A stretch of DNA of 64,000 nt from Hofstenia miamia (lineage: Eukaryota; Xenacoelomorpha; Acoela), in assembly GCA_004352715.1 (NCBI GenBank), contig SCFE01000023.1:736720-800719 (forward strand), in the 5' to 3' direction. The position numbers and the translations under genes were made by a program. The first letter of the stretch is position 1; every line of letters begins with the position of its first letter. Under the pieces are notes generated by a model that saw only the letters and a list, made by a program, of their open reading frames with translations, did no database searches and was not told where the DNA came from. Positions 50,188 to 63,971 of the stretch are shown in pieces.

Positions 50188-52597
50188 TATATTGCTAGTG
50201 TATCGAGTTAACCGAATTTTGAAAGGCAACAACATTTTTTCACTTTGCTACAAGGTTAACAATTTGGAAATTACTTAATAATTATAACGGTTTTTTGGAA
50301 TATTGATTTACTAAAAACATGTTTCACTAGCATGCATATCGATTTTTAATTTCAAATATTAGTTTTAAAAGTCAGATTCACACTAATGGTTTATTCAAAA
50401 GTTTCCTTTTCAGAGATGTAACATTTGGATACTGTGTGTAAATTTCAATAGCTAATTATGAATAAAACTACAGATGTATTAAAGTTATAAAACGATGAGT
50501 ATCTTATAGGTCATGGATGACAAACTATTATAACAATACTTTATCTAAGTTGAAATGCTATTTTTTTCATTACTACAACATGTGTAGCATTGAATCTAGC
50601 TTAAAATATAAAGAATATTAAGGAGCATTTTGAGAAATATCATTAAGATCTTTAAGACTAAATGTATACATACTACTAAATAGCTTTTCCTATATTCACT
50701 AAATATGTATTAGAGCATATCTATGATAGGGTGATAATAGAAAACCTTAATATGTAGGAAATTCAACATCTCTGCAATGTCAGAATAATGTTAAATTTCA
50801 CTTTTTAACTTAGGTTAATTTACAAAAATATGATATCCCTGCCATATTGACCTTTATCATCCTTCTTGAGCTCAATAATTTTTGAGAATCATAATCAATT
50901 CTAGTATTTTAGTTAAAATTTTCGTAATTTATTGTTAATTATTCAAGTTAACTAAGTACTGAAATCCTAAGAACTGCCTGTAATTACAACAAATACACGC
51001 AAATACACATATACACGACCACACGCACACTGTAGATTAACTGAATTAGGGTTTTTATTTCTGAAAAGTTTTTTCAAAAAGCAAAAGTGAATAAGCGATA
51101 AGTGATGAAAAAAGCGATTTCTTAAAAAGAGGTTATAGTGAAAAGCGATTTTAAAAAACGATATAAACACTCAGATAAGAATCTGTATTTTTTGCACTGA
51201 AAAAGCATGAATTTTTCGAAACGAATTTTTCCTTTTATCCACTACACTACCTACTTGAACTTTAAATGTGTATACATTTCTTTCGTACTCCAAGTTCACT
51301 TAACATTCAATTGTTTGATACATTCTTTTTCATTAATTTCTAATTATCTCTCTCTTTACATCGTTATAGAAATTTTAAGTATTTATCAATCAAGTAGAAT
51401 ATTTATAAATAGTTCTGTCTGAAAGTTTGTAGTAATTCCTACCTGAAATTTCATGATTTCGTTTACAGAAATATAATTGACTGATTTCATATTCATGCAT
51501 ATACACATGAATATGACATAATAAAAAACACAAATGGGAAGTTCAGAAAAGTTTAATGACTGTTTTCCTTAATAAAATGGGAGTTTTTTGCAATTGAATC
51601 GCATATGGAGCTTGAATTGGCCACAGATGTTGAAAATGATAAAACAATATTATAAAAGATAGGCAATAAGAACTTCCCTCCCATCTTGCACTCATGTGTT
51701 CTCAACATAATACAACCAAATGAAACTGCTGTGTTGTAGATTAAAATTCTATCTAAAGAAAATATTCCCAAAACAAAGATGAATGAAATTTTAATAAGCT
51801 TTTACTTGTCAATAATACAATTTTAATTCCTTTGTTATTTTATAAAGCTGAATTTGAAATTTTGTAAAAGCAGTCAGTTGCGTGAAGGGTAAATGTGTCT
51901 TTTATTTTAGAGCCCTGAGAATACTAGAAACAACTCGATATTAGGTTAAATGACATCTCTTCTCTTCAATGCATGTAATGTCGAAGATTCCATAGATGCT
52001 TATTTATCTCAAATGCAAGTCTTGGTTTGCCTTAGTTGTTTGAAATTTTATATTTCTTTCGTATATTTATATAGGATTCTTTAAATTGAACTCAAATCGA
52101 ACTTAAAGAACACAACTAGCAGGAGCTTATCTTATAATACTGATAAAAATGTGATACATGAATTTATAAGCAAGTTCGAAATAAATAAGTTCTTAACTCA
52201 TAATTTTGTTCTATTCACAAACACAAGGGTTAAGTATTAAAGTAACGACTATTTTTGTCATTTGTTAACCAAATACTGTAAAAGAACAATCTTTTGATAT
52301 TATCTTTTGAATCTTTTGAATAATCTTTTGATAATTTGTTAACCAAACGGTTATGGGTTATTATGAGCTATTTTTGTTTATATAAATTTGAATTATATTT
52401 AGTAACATCAGATTTAAAGTAATGATCACACAATTTTCCTTAAGAGGGTACACACAAGATTGATGGCAACATATCATCTATTTTTGTAAAACAAGTACTG
52501 GATGTTTCCTATTGCTTAGATAATAACTATGAATTGCTGTAATGTTACAGTGGGTCATGATTTTTTCTAACTATTTTTTACTGTTTCAATTTTAAAG
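50188..52597. other. No gene recognised
   Basis: AT-rich, with short ORFs (50967-51170, 51207-51422, 51553-51771) lacking domains. Confidence 0.5.
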
Positions 52598-52598
52598 A

Positions 52599-52630
<32 letters not shown>
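52598..52630. repeat. (AT)n microsatellite
   Basis: 33 bp of AT repeats. Confidence 0.9.
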
Positions 52631-52634
<4 letters not shown>

Positions 52635-52988
52635 GTTTTCAAATTAACATTTTTAGAGTAGTTGCATTAAATTTATTTTATTTTTTTTGCTTATAAAGTA
52701 CTATAAATATACGTCAAAAACTTCTTGCAACTCTATAATACCAAGCAAAGTGAAATTTGCAAAAATTTGTTCATTTTCTATACCTTTTCACATTCTATTT
52801 GAGAATTGTGACATACGTGTTGAATATAGTGACATACTTGTTTGAATAATTTCATTCTAAGTGAGAATAAATGATAATGTTAAATTTGAGTTACAATATT
52901 TAATAAACTATCACATAAATATTTATATTCATGTATTTTTTATACCATCAATGACAAGAAATAGGAAAATAACAGGGGAAAAAAGAGC

Positions 52989-53219
52989 TTGGCAAGAAAA
53001 AAAGAACACACATTTGTGCTGCTTATTCTGCCAATAGGAATTGGCATGGAATTGGCTGTCAGTTTAGATGTTCCAGAGTCCGCTGCTTACATGTGGGTAG
53101 CTTCCAACTACCCTAATGATAGGTGTGGTGGAAAGTTCAAAATAATTGAAAAGAATACTTTAATAACATTAAAGCAAATGGTTGATGTAATCTCCCAAAA
53201 TATAAACTTAAAATTTTAA
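52989..53219 (+). other. Coding-like ORF, 76 codons, unrecognised
   Basis: The middle (53025-53140) is clearly G/C-richer than its surroundings and reads LPIGIGMELAVSLDVPESAA and then VASNYPNDRCGG. This could be an exon or a transposon remnant. No splice sites stand out and no family is recognised. Confidence 0.25.
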
Positions 53220-53638
53220 AACAGAAGGTGTAAGATTTTAGATAAATCTGATTAGATGAATAGTTTTTTATTATATTTTGTATTATTTTATTAAAATTCT
53301 CATTTAGAATGGAATTATTCCAACTAAATTTAGTATGTCAAAATTCTCAAATAGTAAGTGAAAAGGTATAATATGTGACATTAAGAAAAGACATTTCAAT
53401 AAATGCATACATCTGTGTTATACAACTCTAATTTACTACAGATACGCACATACATATAAATATTTTTTTGCTTTTTTATTTAAATGTGAACAAACATTTC
53501 CAGTTTGCGATAAAGAAAAATACTTAAGGCATTCATGAAAGATAGAATTTTGACAACAATAGAGATTTGATTGTAACATTTCTAAAAACAACTCAAAGTA
53601 GTAAAAAAGCGTAAAGAAATAAAACGGTCAGATGCAAT

Positions 53639-53875
53639 ATGTTTTTCAGAAAAATTTGGAGACAATTGACAAAATGTAATATATGGAATGAAAAATATGT
53701 TGGTGAAACTTCAAAAATGAAGAAGAGCATTCCAATTTATAGATGCAACTCAGAACATCTTCCGTCAATTGAAATTTCGGTTACACAACTGGCCGTTGAC
53801 TTGCCTGATAACAGTAAGATATCTTACCAACACGCGTTCTACAAAGCATATCTCCGAATCAAAAAGTTAATTTGA
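53639..53875 (+). other. Coding-like ORF, 78 codons, unrecognised
   Basis: It has a basic N-terminal half with KYVGETSK and a later stretch PSIEISVTQLAVDLPDNSK. It lies 0.4 kb after the 52989 ORF on the same strand, so the two may be parts of one decayed gene. No domain is recognised. Confidence 0.2.
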
Positions 53876-54985
53876 AACTTCCAATGATCTTGAAGAATAA
53901 GATGAATACTGAATAATGAAATAATACTCTTTGAAAACTCTCAAATAAATTTTGTTAATTGGAAACTCATCAGAACAATAATTTTTATAGAAAGAGGGTC
54001 TTGCCTGAATTTTGGTTCACTGATAAAAATCATCAAGATGATTTATGTGTATATTATTTATGTAAAATGTTGATTTTTCATCAGTAACAATTCATTATAT
54101 GATACCCTTTTCAACATAAGATTATTGTAAAAAAAACACTGAAAAAAGTGTTCAAATAAACCTGAAGTAGAAATTGCCTTAATTGCTTTCTTCACGAATG
54201 ACACTATTTAGTGCAGACATATATGTATTGTTTGTTTTCAGTTTGCTATGTGTTACATTTTAACTTGAAGCTTTCTTGATCCCCATTATATATTTCTGTT
54301 CCTAATCAGTTAAAAAAATGTGAAAAACCAAAATGCTTCATTGATTAAATTGAATTTTTTTAAATGTACTCCCAAACCCATTAGTCTATTGATGCATATA
54401 TCTGTGTACCGCATATAAATTTTTGTTCCATACGTTTAAATTTCTCATCTAGTTAAAACTCATCAATACGCGATTATTGTAATTAATAAATCTAACTTTC
54501 AACGAATGACGGAAGCAATCACTTGTATGTTTCCATTTTCCTTTAATTGGTTTAATATTACGATTCAATTTGTAAAATTACTGTAATATTGATGTTTTCT
54601 ATAATAAATTAGTTACTAAAAGAAATCTATGTCAAATAATTATGCTAACTGCAATTCACAGACATCTCAATCATGCATTTTATGATCACAATTAAATAAA
54701 TATTTAAATTATCATCTGCCCACTAAATATGTATGTTTAATATTATTAGAGTTAGTTTATGTAAATATTCAACCGTAGAAATATACTTAGTATAAGTTCT
54801 AAATAAAAAATGACACTCACTAAAAGTGCGCTTGTAATTTAAGAATGACTGTTTCGCTTAGTATGACGTTTTCAAATTGAGCATTGCTTTTAAAATCTAT
54901 GTAACGTCTAACTTTCATTTTATAAAATATTTGTTGTAATTGACTTTAATGGATTTTATAGACAATTGTATTTACTATATGTGTA
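53876..54985. other. No gene recognised
   Basis: AT-rich with no coding-like ORF. Confidence 0.5.
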
Positions 54986-55021
54986 TATAAATATATATAT
55001 ATATATTATATATATATATAT
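54986..55021. repeat. (AT)n microsatellite
   Basis: AT tract directly before copy B of the 183 bp repeat. Confidence 0.9.
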
Positions 55022-55204
55022 AAATTTAGTTGTCGCAAATTTTTCAAATATAGTGCATTGACTCCTATTAAATCATTAAAATATGCATGTTAGCTTAATA
55101 AACTCGGAAAGAGTGCATAGTAAATAATCTATGCATTTTTTATGTTTTCATCAGAATTTTATTTTGTCAGATTGAATCAGGTTCATACCAGAACAGGCTA
55201 AATA
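55022..55204 (+). repeat. 183 bp dispersed repeat, copy B
   Basis: Same orientation as 48607-48789. Here the sequence continues past 55204 into a G/C-richer stretch (to about 55345) that may be the rest of the element, because copy A is cut by a gap at exactly that point. Confidence 0.85.
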
Positions 55205-57639
55205 AGTTGACAGGTCAAGAAATTACAGGTTATTTATTTAACAGTGCGCACCCCTACTCATATGTTAAACCTCAAACACTAATGTTTGACCCGTACGCTG
55301 TACTTTTGTAAAGATCCGTACAGGCGGCATCCTAGGTCATCTTTTATTTAGGTGACTATCTTTCTTCAGATTTTACGGCTTGAATAATCATATTGCACAT
55401 GTCAGCGATGGAAGTAGAAAGTAGAATGTGTTTAGTTAATCAGGAGTAGCTGAGAATCATGCTTTATATTTAAGCATTAATATTCAGATGGAAATTTGAT
55501 TGATTTAATTGACCTTCTAAAATCTGTAATATATTTTCGTATGATAATACTTGTGACGTTTTATGCTAATAAAATGGAGCGAATTTGATATAAAAGGTTA
55601 TCTAAATGTATATTAATTAAGATATCGTTAAAATAAAACTGGCATCATCTACTTTATGGAAAGTGACATCTGCTTGGCACCATTCTTCTACAGTACTGAC
55701 CTAGCCAAAAATATTTGAAAAAAGTTTGAAGTTCTAAAATTTAAACTTAATATTTTATGCTAATAGTTCAGTTTAAGTTTGTTTTAAGGCTATTATTGTA
55801 TTAAATTTGTAATATAGCATCACTTTATAGTTTTTCAAAATTTTTGGTAAGCATTTTATCAACGGGCCAAATATTGATAAGGGTTATTAAGTATATTTCT
55901 AAACAAAAGTATTATACTTCAATAGCCAAGAAAATGTAAGCGCCTGTGTTGTTTTCACATTCCATGCAAGTAACCCTATTACAACATAGTGACTGTCTAG
56001 AAACGGGGCAATATTTCAATCCCGGTCCAGTTCGTCTCTGCCTCAAGTCCGTCCTTATCCCGTTCTTCAATTTTTGAGGCCTTCCAACTGGTTTTAAAAA
56101 TTATGTTAAATATAGTATTTTGCAAATGAAAAATTGAATAATAGACAAATTAAGTATCTTAAGAAGTTCCTAGGCCGCCCATTGTTTGTAGGCCCAGCCC
56201 ATCAATTTCAAATCTTTAGCCCATTTTAAGCCCATTCTTAAAAAATGAATTTTAAATCACTTTACAAAGAAGACTGGATGCCATTTTACAGGGAAAGTGG
56301 GTTATGGATAAGTTCATTCTAAAGTAGGTTTTCATGATAATGATTTATTTCTCTATTCTAAAAACTGGATAAGTCAAAACATGTAAACATGATCTTATTA
56401 GTAGTAGTGCTTACAAGTAATTCTATAGTGGTTTGCCTTCAGAAGCATTTAGATGTTTTAGTTTTTCAGCGATGACTAAAACGTTGGCACTACTTATACA
56501 TATAAGAATGCCCTTTCTTGTTCTTAAAGACTACAAATTTATCCTTTTTAACATCGGCTTCGGCCTGTAAAACGTCTGTAAGGGGTTTTGTCGTAATCGA
56601 ATGCAAGGAAGCATTTTATTTCTGAATTATTTAATTATTCAACCGCGCTATTTATAATGTTTCATTTATAATAACATTTCAATTTCATGTAGTTGCAAAG
56701 CTTCAAAGATATGCAATTGCCAAAGAATTGTTTTTGTAACTTATTTAGTAAAATGCTAAATTTGCACCAGTTTTTTAGGAAAATATGTAAACAATGTTGT
56801 GGGGAACTCATTTTATTTATCAGTTACAACAACAATAATCCATTAATTTTAATTAAATTAATTAAAACATGACAGCACTCATAAAGTATATATTAAACAA
56901 GGAAAATATATATTTACATTTTAGTTCAGAAATATCCACCCTATCCTTGTCCAACACTTTCCGGCCCAACCCAGCCCATTTCCATCTCTAGGTGTAAAAC
57001 TTTCGGTTGACAGAATATGTATTAATGATAACATATTGGAAACATAATCGTCTTAAAATGTTAACTACGTTGGGTAAACTTTTTCTGTTGTTGTTTATTG
57101 TTCATTTGAAATTTTATTTCAATGTGCCTCAGTATTTCATATACTAAAATAACGTTGAGATTTTTAGCAAACCGTAATAAAAAACTTTTGGATTCTGTGA
57201 AGATTTTTAAGATTCACCAAGAATGTATGCTTGAAGAAATTTGAAATAAACTCAATAGGTCATTGAACCTATTATTTATTAAAATTGACTAAATCTAGAA
57301 AATTAATAATATGATGTTGGGGTTCTATAGGTAGCCTCTTTATGAGAAAGTTTGCTTTGGATAATCTTTCTTTACTTGCTCTATCTCTTTTGGAGCTCTT
57401 AAAGAAAAAAGTATATACATCCTCGTCTGTAATACACCTAATGCTTAAAGATTTTACGGAAAGAGATGGTGTATTATATAATACAATATAATATAATACA
57501 TATTATTAATAAAATCTAGTGGGTTAGACTTTGCTTTGCAAGACACACAATTTTTCTGGAGATTGATTCATTAAGTTGCATTATAATCTCCTCAGGAATG
57601 AAAAAAGTCATTTTTGCAGTCCGAAATTTGTCTAGATTG
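55205..57639. other. No gene; hAT-like element ends
   Basis: The right end of an element appears at 56990: inverted it reads TAGAGATGGAAATGGGCTGG. A similar GCCCAGCCCAT block with ATCTTTAG lies at 56191-56212 in the same orientation. A G/C-rich GGGGCAATATTTCAATCCCGG block at 56005-56025 could be a left end. No clean target duplication links them. A TAATA-rich tract lies at 57474-57504. Confidence 0.35.
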
Positions 57640-58260
57640 AATATGAGCGGCATTAAACTTTAATCTTTTAAATTATCATAAAGACTTTCTTTAATGTGCA
57701 AGTCTGGAGATGTGGGTACGTTTCCCTTCCAATAAAGGTAGAACCTCTTGCAATTTCTGACATGCTAAGCTATCATGTTGCAGTTAAACATTAATTTCAA
57801 GAAAAGGTCGATCATTTTGCTTCATGATCCGATTATATTGAAATAATTGTTCTTTGTACATTGTTCAAAACTCGCGTATTCTTTGAATCAAATGGTGCCA
57901 AAAACCCTAAATAATGTTGTCGTTTTGGAGGTTTGGGAAATATTTCTTTGGAATTTTTAGATCTTTGTCGCCTAGTGAATAATATTCTATTTAATTTGAG
58001 ATCCACGCAGCATTCGTCTCTGTATGCGACCACTTCTTTTGTTATATATTGTTGTTATTCTCATTAGCTACATCCACACTTGCCCGAATTGCAAACTTAA
58101 GGAGAAGTGGTTTCTTCACACCTTTATGATCAAATTTACCATAGTTGCCGAACATGTCGCAAACACTTGAGACACGGTACTAATTGAAAATTTACACGAA
58201 TCTGGTATTTTTGGTCTATTAGTCAATTTTTAGAAGGCTGAGGATCACTGAACTTTGAAC
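57640..58260 (-). pseudogene. Decayed Tc1/mariner-type transposase
   Basis: Minus-strand reading with frame changes gives, in order: KKPLLLKFAIRASVDVAN (about 58120-58060), like the K-P-L-L-S-x-x-x-x-x-A-R-L-x-F-A block; YRDECCVDLKLNRILF and then PKPPKRQHYLGFLAP (58025-57880), like the S-D-E-x-x-V-x-L ... PKHP-x-K-x-x-V-W-G block carrying the second catalytic Asp; LQHDSLACQKLQE (about 57785-57740), like the Q-D-N-x-x-x-H block; and PTSPDLHIKESLYDNLK (about 57715-57670), like P-x-S-P-D-L-N-P-I-E-x-x-W. The order and spacing fit the family. Stops, frameshifts and loss of the conserved W-G show it is dead. Terminal repeats were not found. Confidence 0.65.
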
Positions 58261-60299
58261 AAATATTCAAATTTCTAACATCATTCGATTGCCCATTGAA
58301 TAAATTGCTAGAAGTAACCCATCCTTACCTAATGGCTATATACAATCACTACTTTGAATGACACGGAATAGTATCTTAGACCGCCAATAATCTAAATGGA
58401 ATATGTGCCCCGCGTCTAACAGAATTAATCTTTCTTTAAGCTGACAATTCTTAACATATGTTATCTATATTAACCTGGAGTTAATTCAAACGTTCAAAAT
58501 ACGGCATGTTTTTAATGGTAGCATCTGAATTATTATAAAAAATAGGGTTGCTACAAATTAAAGTCCAATTTTGACAAAAATAATGCTCTTAAAATAATCA
58601 ATGAATTGAATCAAAAAACAAAAGACTTTCTACAGTCTCCACCCAAATTGTTACTTAACTTACTAGATTTTAAACACAGATAATATCAGCTACTGTATAC
58701 AGATATTTATTCAGTTAGAATAATAGCTTAAAAGTGAGACGTTAATGAGTTGAGCTGTGAAATAAAAAATCATCGATGCTCTTAAAATTAAATTCATTTG
58801 CTTTACGGAATATTTCAGTTAATTTTTTGTTTAATGCTCTGCTGAATTATTTAACAAAATATAATTGAAGCAGAAATGGTGTTATTTAGAATTGAAATTT
58901 GATTAAATGCAAACATTAATATAAATTTAATGACAGAAATTTGCATAAATGTTTACAAGGTTGCAAATATTTACATAGTTTATATATGCATTGTACATAT
59001 CTTAGCATTGACATGAGGCGATAACAAAATATTTACAACACGTTAATGAATAACAGTTTTATAAATAAAATCGTATACATTGTATTCAATCATCCCTGTG
59101 ATTCCATTTTTTATGGTAGATTCCATTAGAATATTGACTTTCAGTTGAAAATTAAAGGGGACATTCCTCAAAATCTGAAAATTTTAAGTAAACTTCCTTG
59201 CAAAACTATTTCTATGAGAAAGAAGAAAAATTCATGTGCATTTTTCACCAAATCTACTCAATTCATTTGTTTAAATATCTTTTAAATTATTATCATTATG
59301 GCAAATGAACATTAATTTAAAATGTACTTCACATTTTGACATGCATGATTTATTTTTTAACAAAAATAGCAATATATTATCTGCAGCTTCATTATAGGAA
59401 ATATGACAGCTCTTATAGAATTTCAGTAGGGCAGTATTTAATTATTAGAATTATGCAGACTAACCCGAACTACAACCCTTGATGGTTTCCTAAAAACCTC
59501 TTAGGCACTCAAAACTCATGAACTATTGAAGATATCCAAATTCGAAGACATCACACGATAGAGGAGTGTTTTCTTTACCATTTAAGCTATATAAAACCAC
59601 CGAGCATTGGGTATGTCATGAACACATTGCTTTGGGATTTAGATAATATTGTTTACAGGATAAGTTTTAGACAATTTTCTTAAATATATTTTTATATCTA
59701 ATACAATCATTGAGTTGCAGAATATTTTTCGAAATATATATTTTGAACATGAATTGTAAGTACTCTTAAGTAAATTAAGTTAGACTGTAATTTAATTTGT
59801 AATATTTAGGCGGAGACAAAAAGACTTCGCATTTTGCCACAGAGTATTTACTATTGAAGGAGTGCGTTAATGCGGAACAAATTTAATAATTATTAACTAA
59901 GAGAAATGAAATTCAGATCAAATTATTAGACATTTTATTTGTTGCAGCAATTTAAACATTCACATTTCATGATTTCCAAGAAATTTGACATGCATAATAT
60001 ACTAGTAAATGCGTTTGCTCAGCTGTAATAGGATTTCTTTAATCACTATTAAACAAAACCAGATTTACAAATAGAATTAAGATGATCCTATTATGAAAAT
60101 GTACTAGGTTATTAATTAAACGGAGCTACATCGTTATTCGATTATATACATCACTAGCTTGCACATGCAAAAAATGTCTTTAAAAAATTACTCATTCTAA
60201 AGTTAAAACTCTAGTGTTGAGGTGTGCAAACTTTGATAACAATGTCTTAAAGTGCATTTAATACAACTCTTAATGTAATTAAATGCAATATATGAATAG
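58261..60299. other. No gene recognised
   Basis: AT-rich sequence with no coding-like ORF. Confidence 0.5.
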
Positions 60300-60590
60300 T
60301 TCTAATTAATAAACAACAGAAGTTACGTTAGTATAATTGGCATCACATTAGCGAGTGCTGAAGTTTTTTTGTCAGTATTGCAAACATACTATAATTAATT
60401 CCCTAAATTTCGAATTGCAATCTATTGTACAGGTNNNNNNNNNNNNNNNNNNNNNTTCTAATTAATAAACAACAGAAGTTACGTTAGTATAATTAGCATC
60501 ACATTAGCGAGTGCTGAAGTTTTTTTGTCAGTATTGCAAACATACTCTAATTAATTCCCTAAATTTCGAATTGCAATCTATTGTACAGGT
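60300..60590. repeat. 135 bp duplicated across a 21 N gap
   Basis: 60300-60434 and 60456-60590 are the same sequence with about two substitutions, separated only by N (60435-60455). This is the pattern of two haplotypes placed end to end. Confidence 0.9.
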
Positions 60591-61735
60591 TTTATTGAAT
60601 ACTCTTTGGTTTGAATCACTTGCTTTACAAGTCTATTTTTACGTTAAAAAACCGAAAAAAATCATATTCCAAATTTTTATCTAAGATAATTTACAAAAAA
60701 ATTTTAAGGACTAAATGAGATAGCAAATCATTTTGAAACTTTAAAAAATAGAGGAAAACTTTATTTCATCTAAAATACAATTTTCTTTGAAGTTTAAATT
60801 GAAGTTGCAGTGTATAATTGATACAATAATCCCAATGGAATCTATTGACGATAAGAAATTAATTTTGCTTTGGCGGCTAACAATTACCAAAAATGAGATT
60901 TATTGTTTTTATAGAATTCCTTTTCACACTCATGCACTTGTTCAGAAGAAGAGTCGGGGTAAAATCACTATCGATATGAATACGAGTTTAGAACAAGCGA
61001 TAGACAATTAATTTGATTACATGGAATTTTTACAGTACTTTTTGCTTCAACCTTGACAATTCTTTTAGTCTCAAGTGTGACTGGGGCTAAGAACATATTA
61101 GGTATATTTAAAGCAGCAGCAATCTTTACAAATAAGCACATTTAAAATGTGATTTAAATTGAAATTTAGTAATGTATTAATATACATATAATATTAATGG
61201 TGATAATCTAGAAAATAGCGCGTTAGTGTGTGTCTTTATAGATTTTCGAGGTGATTTTACCCTAAACATGTTTACAATTTTAATGTACAAAAAGAAAATT
61301 ATTCAGACACGTTCTTCTTTGGCTAAACCTATTTACATCTTATAGCGATAACAATACTTCAAACATCTGTAAATCAGGCTTGCTGTTGTGCGATTATTTT
61401 CACACTACAACCAACACAATGAACCACCAAAAAGCTATTGTGCTAAATAGCATACATAACACAATAAAACAAAGTCATACATTATGCAGCTCTTATAATT
61501 TAGCTAATTTTGCTTGTTCTAATATTAATAAATGAGAATTTTTATAATATATAAGGGAATGTACGTGTTTTGTATTCTTAAGATAGGCTTAGAAACCACT
61601 AAGTGTCGCTTGATTTTACACCAAATATTTTGAAGTAGCAGAGTATAGCAGTAGCAGCTGAAATAGAACGAACAAGGTTCCTATTACATCTTCAAGAGCT
61701 TTTTTTGGAAAATTCCTATTACTCTTTGGCTATTG
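60591..61735. other. No gene recognised
   Basis: The ORF at 60787-61011 (74 codons) has no domain. The rest is AT-rich. Confidence 0.45.
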
Positions 61736-62320
61736 TGGCCATGGGGCAAGGTGGAGTGGGTTTGGGGCAAGATTTTTCTAAAGTGGGTACCCATCGGACA
61801 AAAATGGGGTAAAAACACTTCTGCGTTGAGAAAAACTGAACCAAAGAACTGCCAATTTTAGAGATTGTAAAAGTAATTTTCTTACATCACAGTTCCATAC
61901 TTGATAAAGTTTTGATTGAATTGGAAATTTTGAAAAATCAATTGCCATGTATGTCCAACTCTTAGTGAAATTGGATTCCATTCAATAATACCAACAAAAT
62001 TTTTTTATTTGATTTGTCATCAATAGACTATGCAATTGCATAAATATATTGCATAAAATATTTGCTATTTATAATAATTTTAATGTATATTGTTATTAGA
62101 TTCCTATTGGCAGTAATAGTAGAGATAGCATTTGAAAAAATGATTCTGTACCTTCTAAGCAGTAAGGATTCAAAATATTTGGCAGTGTTGATGTGGTGCA
62201 GTGCTATAAAAATTGTCATCGAACAAATATGGGGCAATAAGATATAGCAAGTAGTTTTTGTAGCAAAGTTTGTGGGGCGGTGCTAGGCAGGTCAAAAAAA
62301 CTGCCCCACTTCCATCTCTG
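61736..62320. mobile_element. Possible 0.6 kb hAT-like element with GGGGCA-rich ends
   Basis: The right edge, inverted, reads CAGAGATGGAAGTGGGGCAG, a typical hAT-like start. The left side (61736-61815) is rich in ATGGGGCA/TGGGG, matching in kind but not aligning cleanly as an inverted repeat. Inside the right end, GTGGGGC and GCCCCAC form a 7 bp stem (about 62272-62309). No target duplication was established. Confidence 0.35.
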
Positions 62321-63967
62321 ATTTACATAAAAAGAAAGTTGATGTACTTATTGGCTTTCTTGCTCCTGATCATGTGAAAATCAGGAATAGGAAGAATTTA
62401 AATATTTTTAATTTCGAGCAATTTCACCAAGTTGTTTCTATATCTCAAGATTTTCAAATGTAATAATTTCTTGAAAATCTGGAAAATGTAATTTTTATAA
62501 AGAACATGGGCAGTTGAAGGTTAAAGCAGAAAAGGAATATTAATGGAAATTCGTTAAATTTAACTCTAAGCAACCCAGACATTTTTTACAATCTCTAATT
62601 TTTTTAAACAATTTTAAATGTTCATATCTCATGTAGAATAGAGAATTGTTTTCTTTTTCAATTACTCCTTTACCTTATACTTTTTCTAAGAAAAGGAATA
62701 GTGAGAAATTTCATCACAATTAAGATGTTTCAAACACTTCATGCTCAGGTGAATTTTTGTCACATATCTTCATCTAAATGGAGAAAATGTATCCAATAGG
62801 CAATTTAGATTAGGATGACAAATATTTTTAAAATGGAGTAATGTCAGAGCCATTAGCATTAATTCCATTTGAAATCTGTAGCCTTAAAAAGTGTTAAAGG
62901 GATAAACACTTTGTGTAAACGGATTTTGAAAAGTAAAAAAACAAATTTTTCTTAAAAAATGAAGTTTTTGGTAAACGTTTCAAACCAATTGAAGATGAAG
63001 TAAAAGAAGGAACTTTTTGGCTAAAATTTTATATCAATATTAAACTAAAAGTTATTTATAATAATATCAATAATAATAATAATAATAATCCTTATTTATA
63101 AATGAAAATGAATATACTTCAGTACAAAAATGATTATCGAATTTTTTATGAGCTTTCAAGGCTGCTCATAAACGGTATGAGTTGCCTTTTTCTCACTGAG
63201 TGTGTATTTTTTCTAACCTAAATTTGCCCGAATACGTCATGGTGTCCGGAAAAGAAATATTAGAAGCTAAATAGGGAATACGCATCCATTTTTTTGAATT
63301 CTTTTTGACTCAAATATAGGCGGCGATATTCAGCATGAATTGGTGATTTAGAAATGTGTTCATTGCATATTCTTTCAGCTCTATTTAATATAGCTTAGAT
63401 TTTCTTATTTAGATAATTGAGAATCTGAACAAAACATTAACATGAATGAGCAAATTACTGAGGTATAAAGTCGCCGGGGCGTTCTTCATCAATTATATTT
63501 TTTAGTTGTCTGACTGCAAATAAACGAGATTATGCTTTCTTGATGATTTCTTCGATGTGCATATTCAGGTCAGGTCATCACTAATTCTGAGTCCCAATAT
63601 CTTAATGTCATTCACTGCTTTCAAGTCTCCTATAAAAGTAGGCATACAATTAACAGGCATTTTTGGCGAATTTTGATGAAATTAGGTCTTACCCGACAAA
63701 AATCATTTAGATAGTCATGTGAAAAATCATGCATTTTGTCAAAGTCAAAGAGAATTTCCACATACTGACATGCACAGTCTCTGTGAGAAAGCGAAAAAAA
63801 ACATAAATTGATGGCTTTCTCTTCAAGTTTCTACTCTACTTTCATTGCCTTGGTTGTTGAAGAATGTCTTTGTAAGTTTGTTCCATGTATTGATAATTGA
63901 TGATTATGATTACAGGCTGCTTCACATTACTACTATTAACCTGCAATCATGATATTTACCTACTCAA

Positions 63968-63971
<4 letters not shown>
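62321..63971. other. No gene recognised
   Basis: AT-rich. A short (AAT)n tract is at 63068-63090. No coding-like ORF. Confidence 0.5.
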
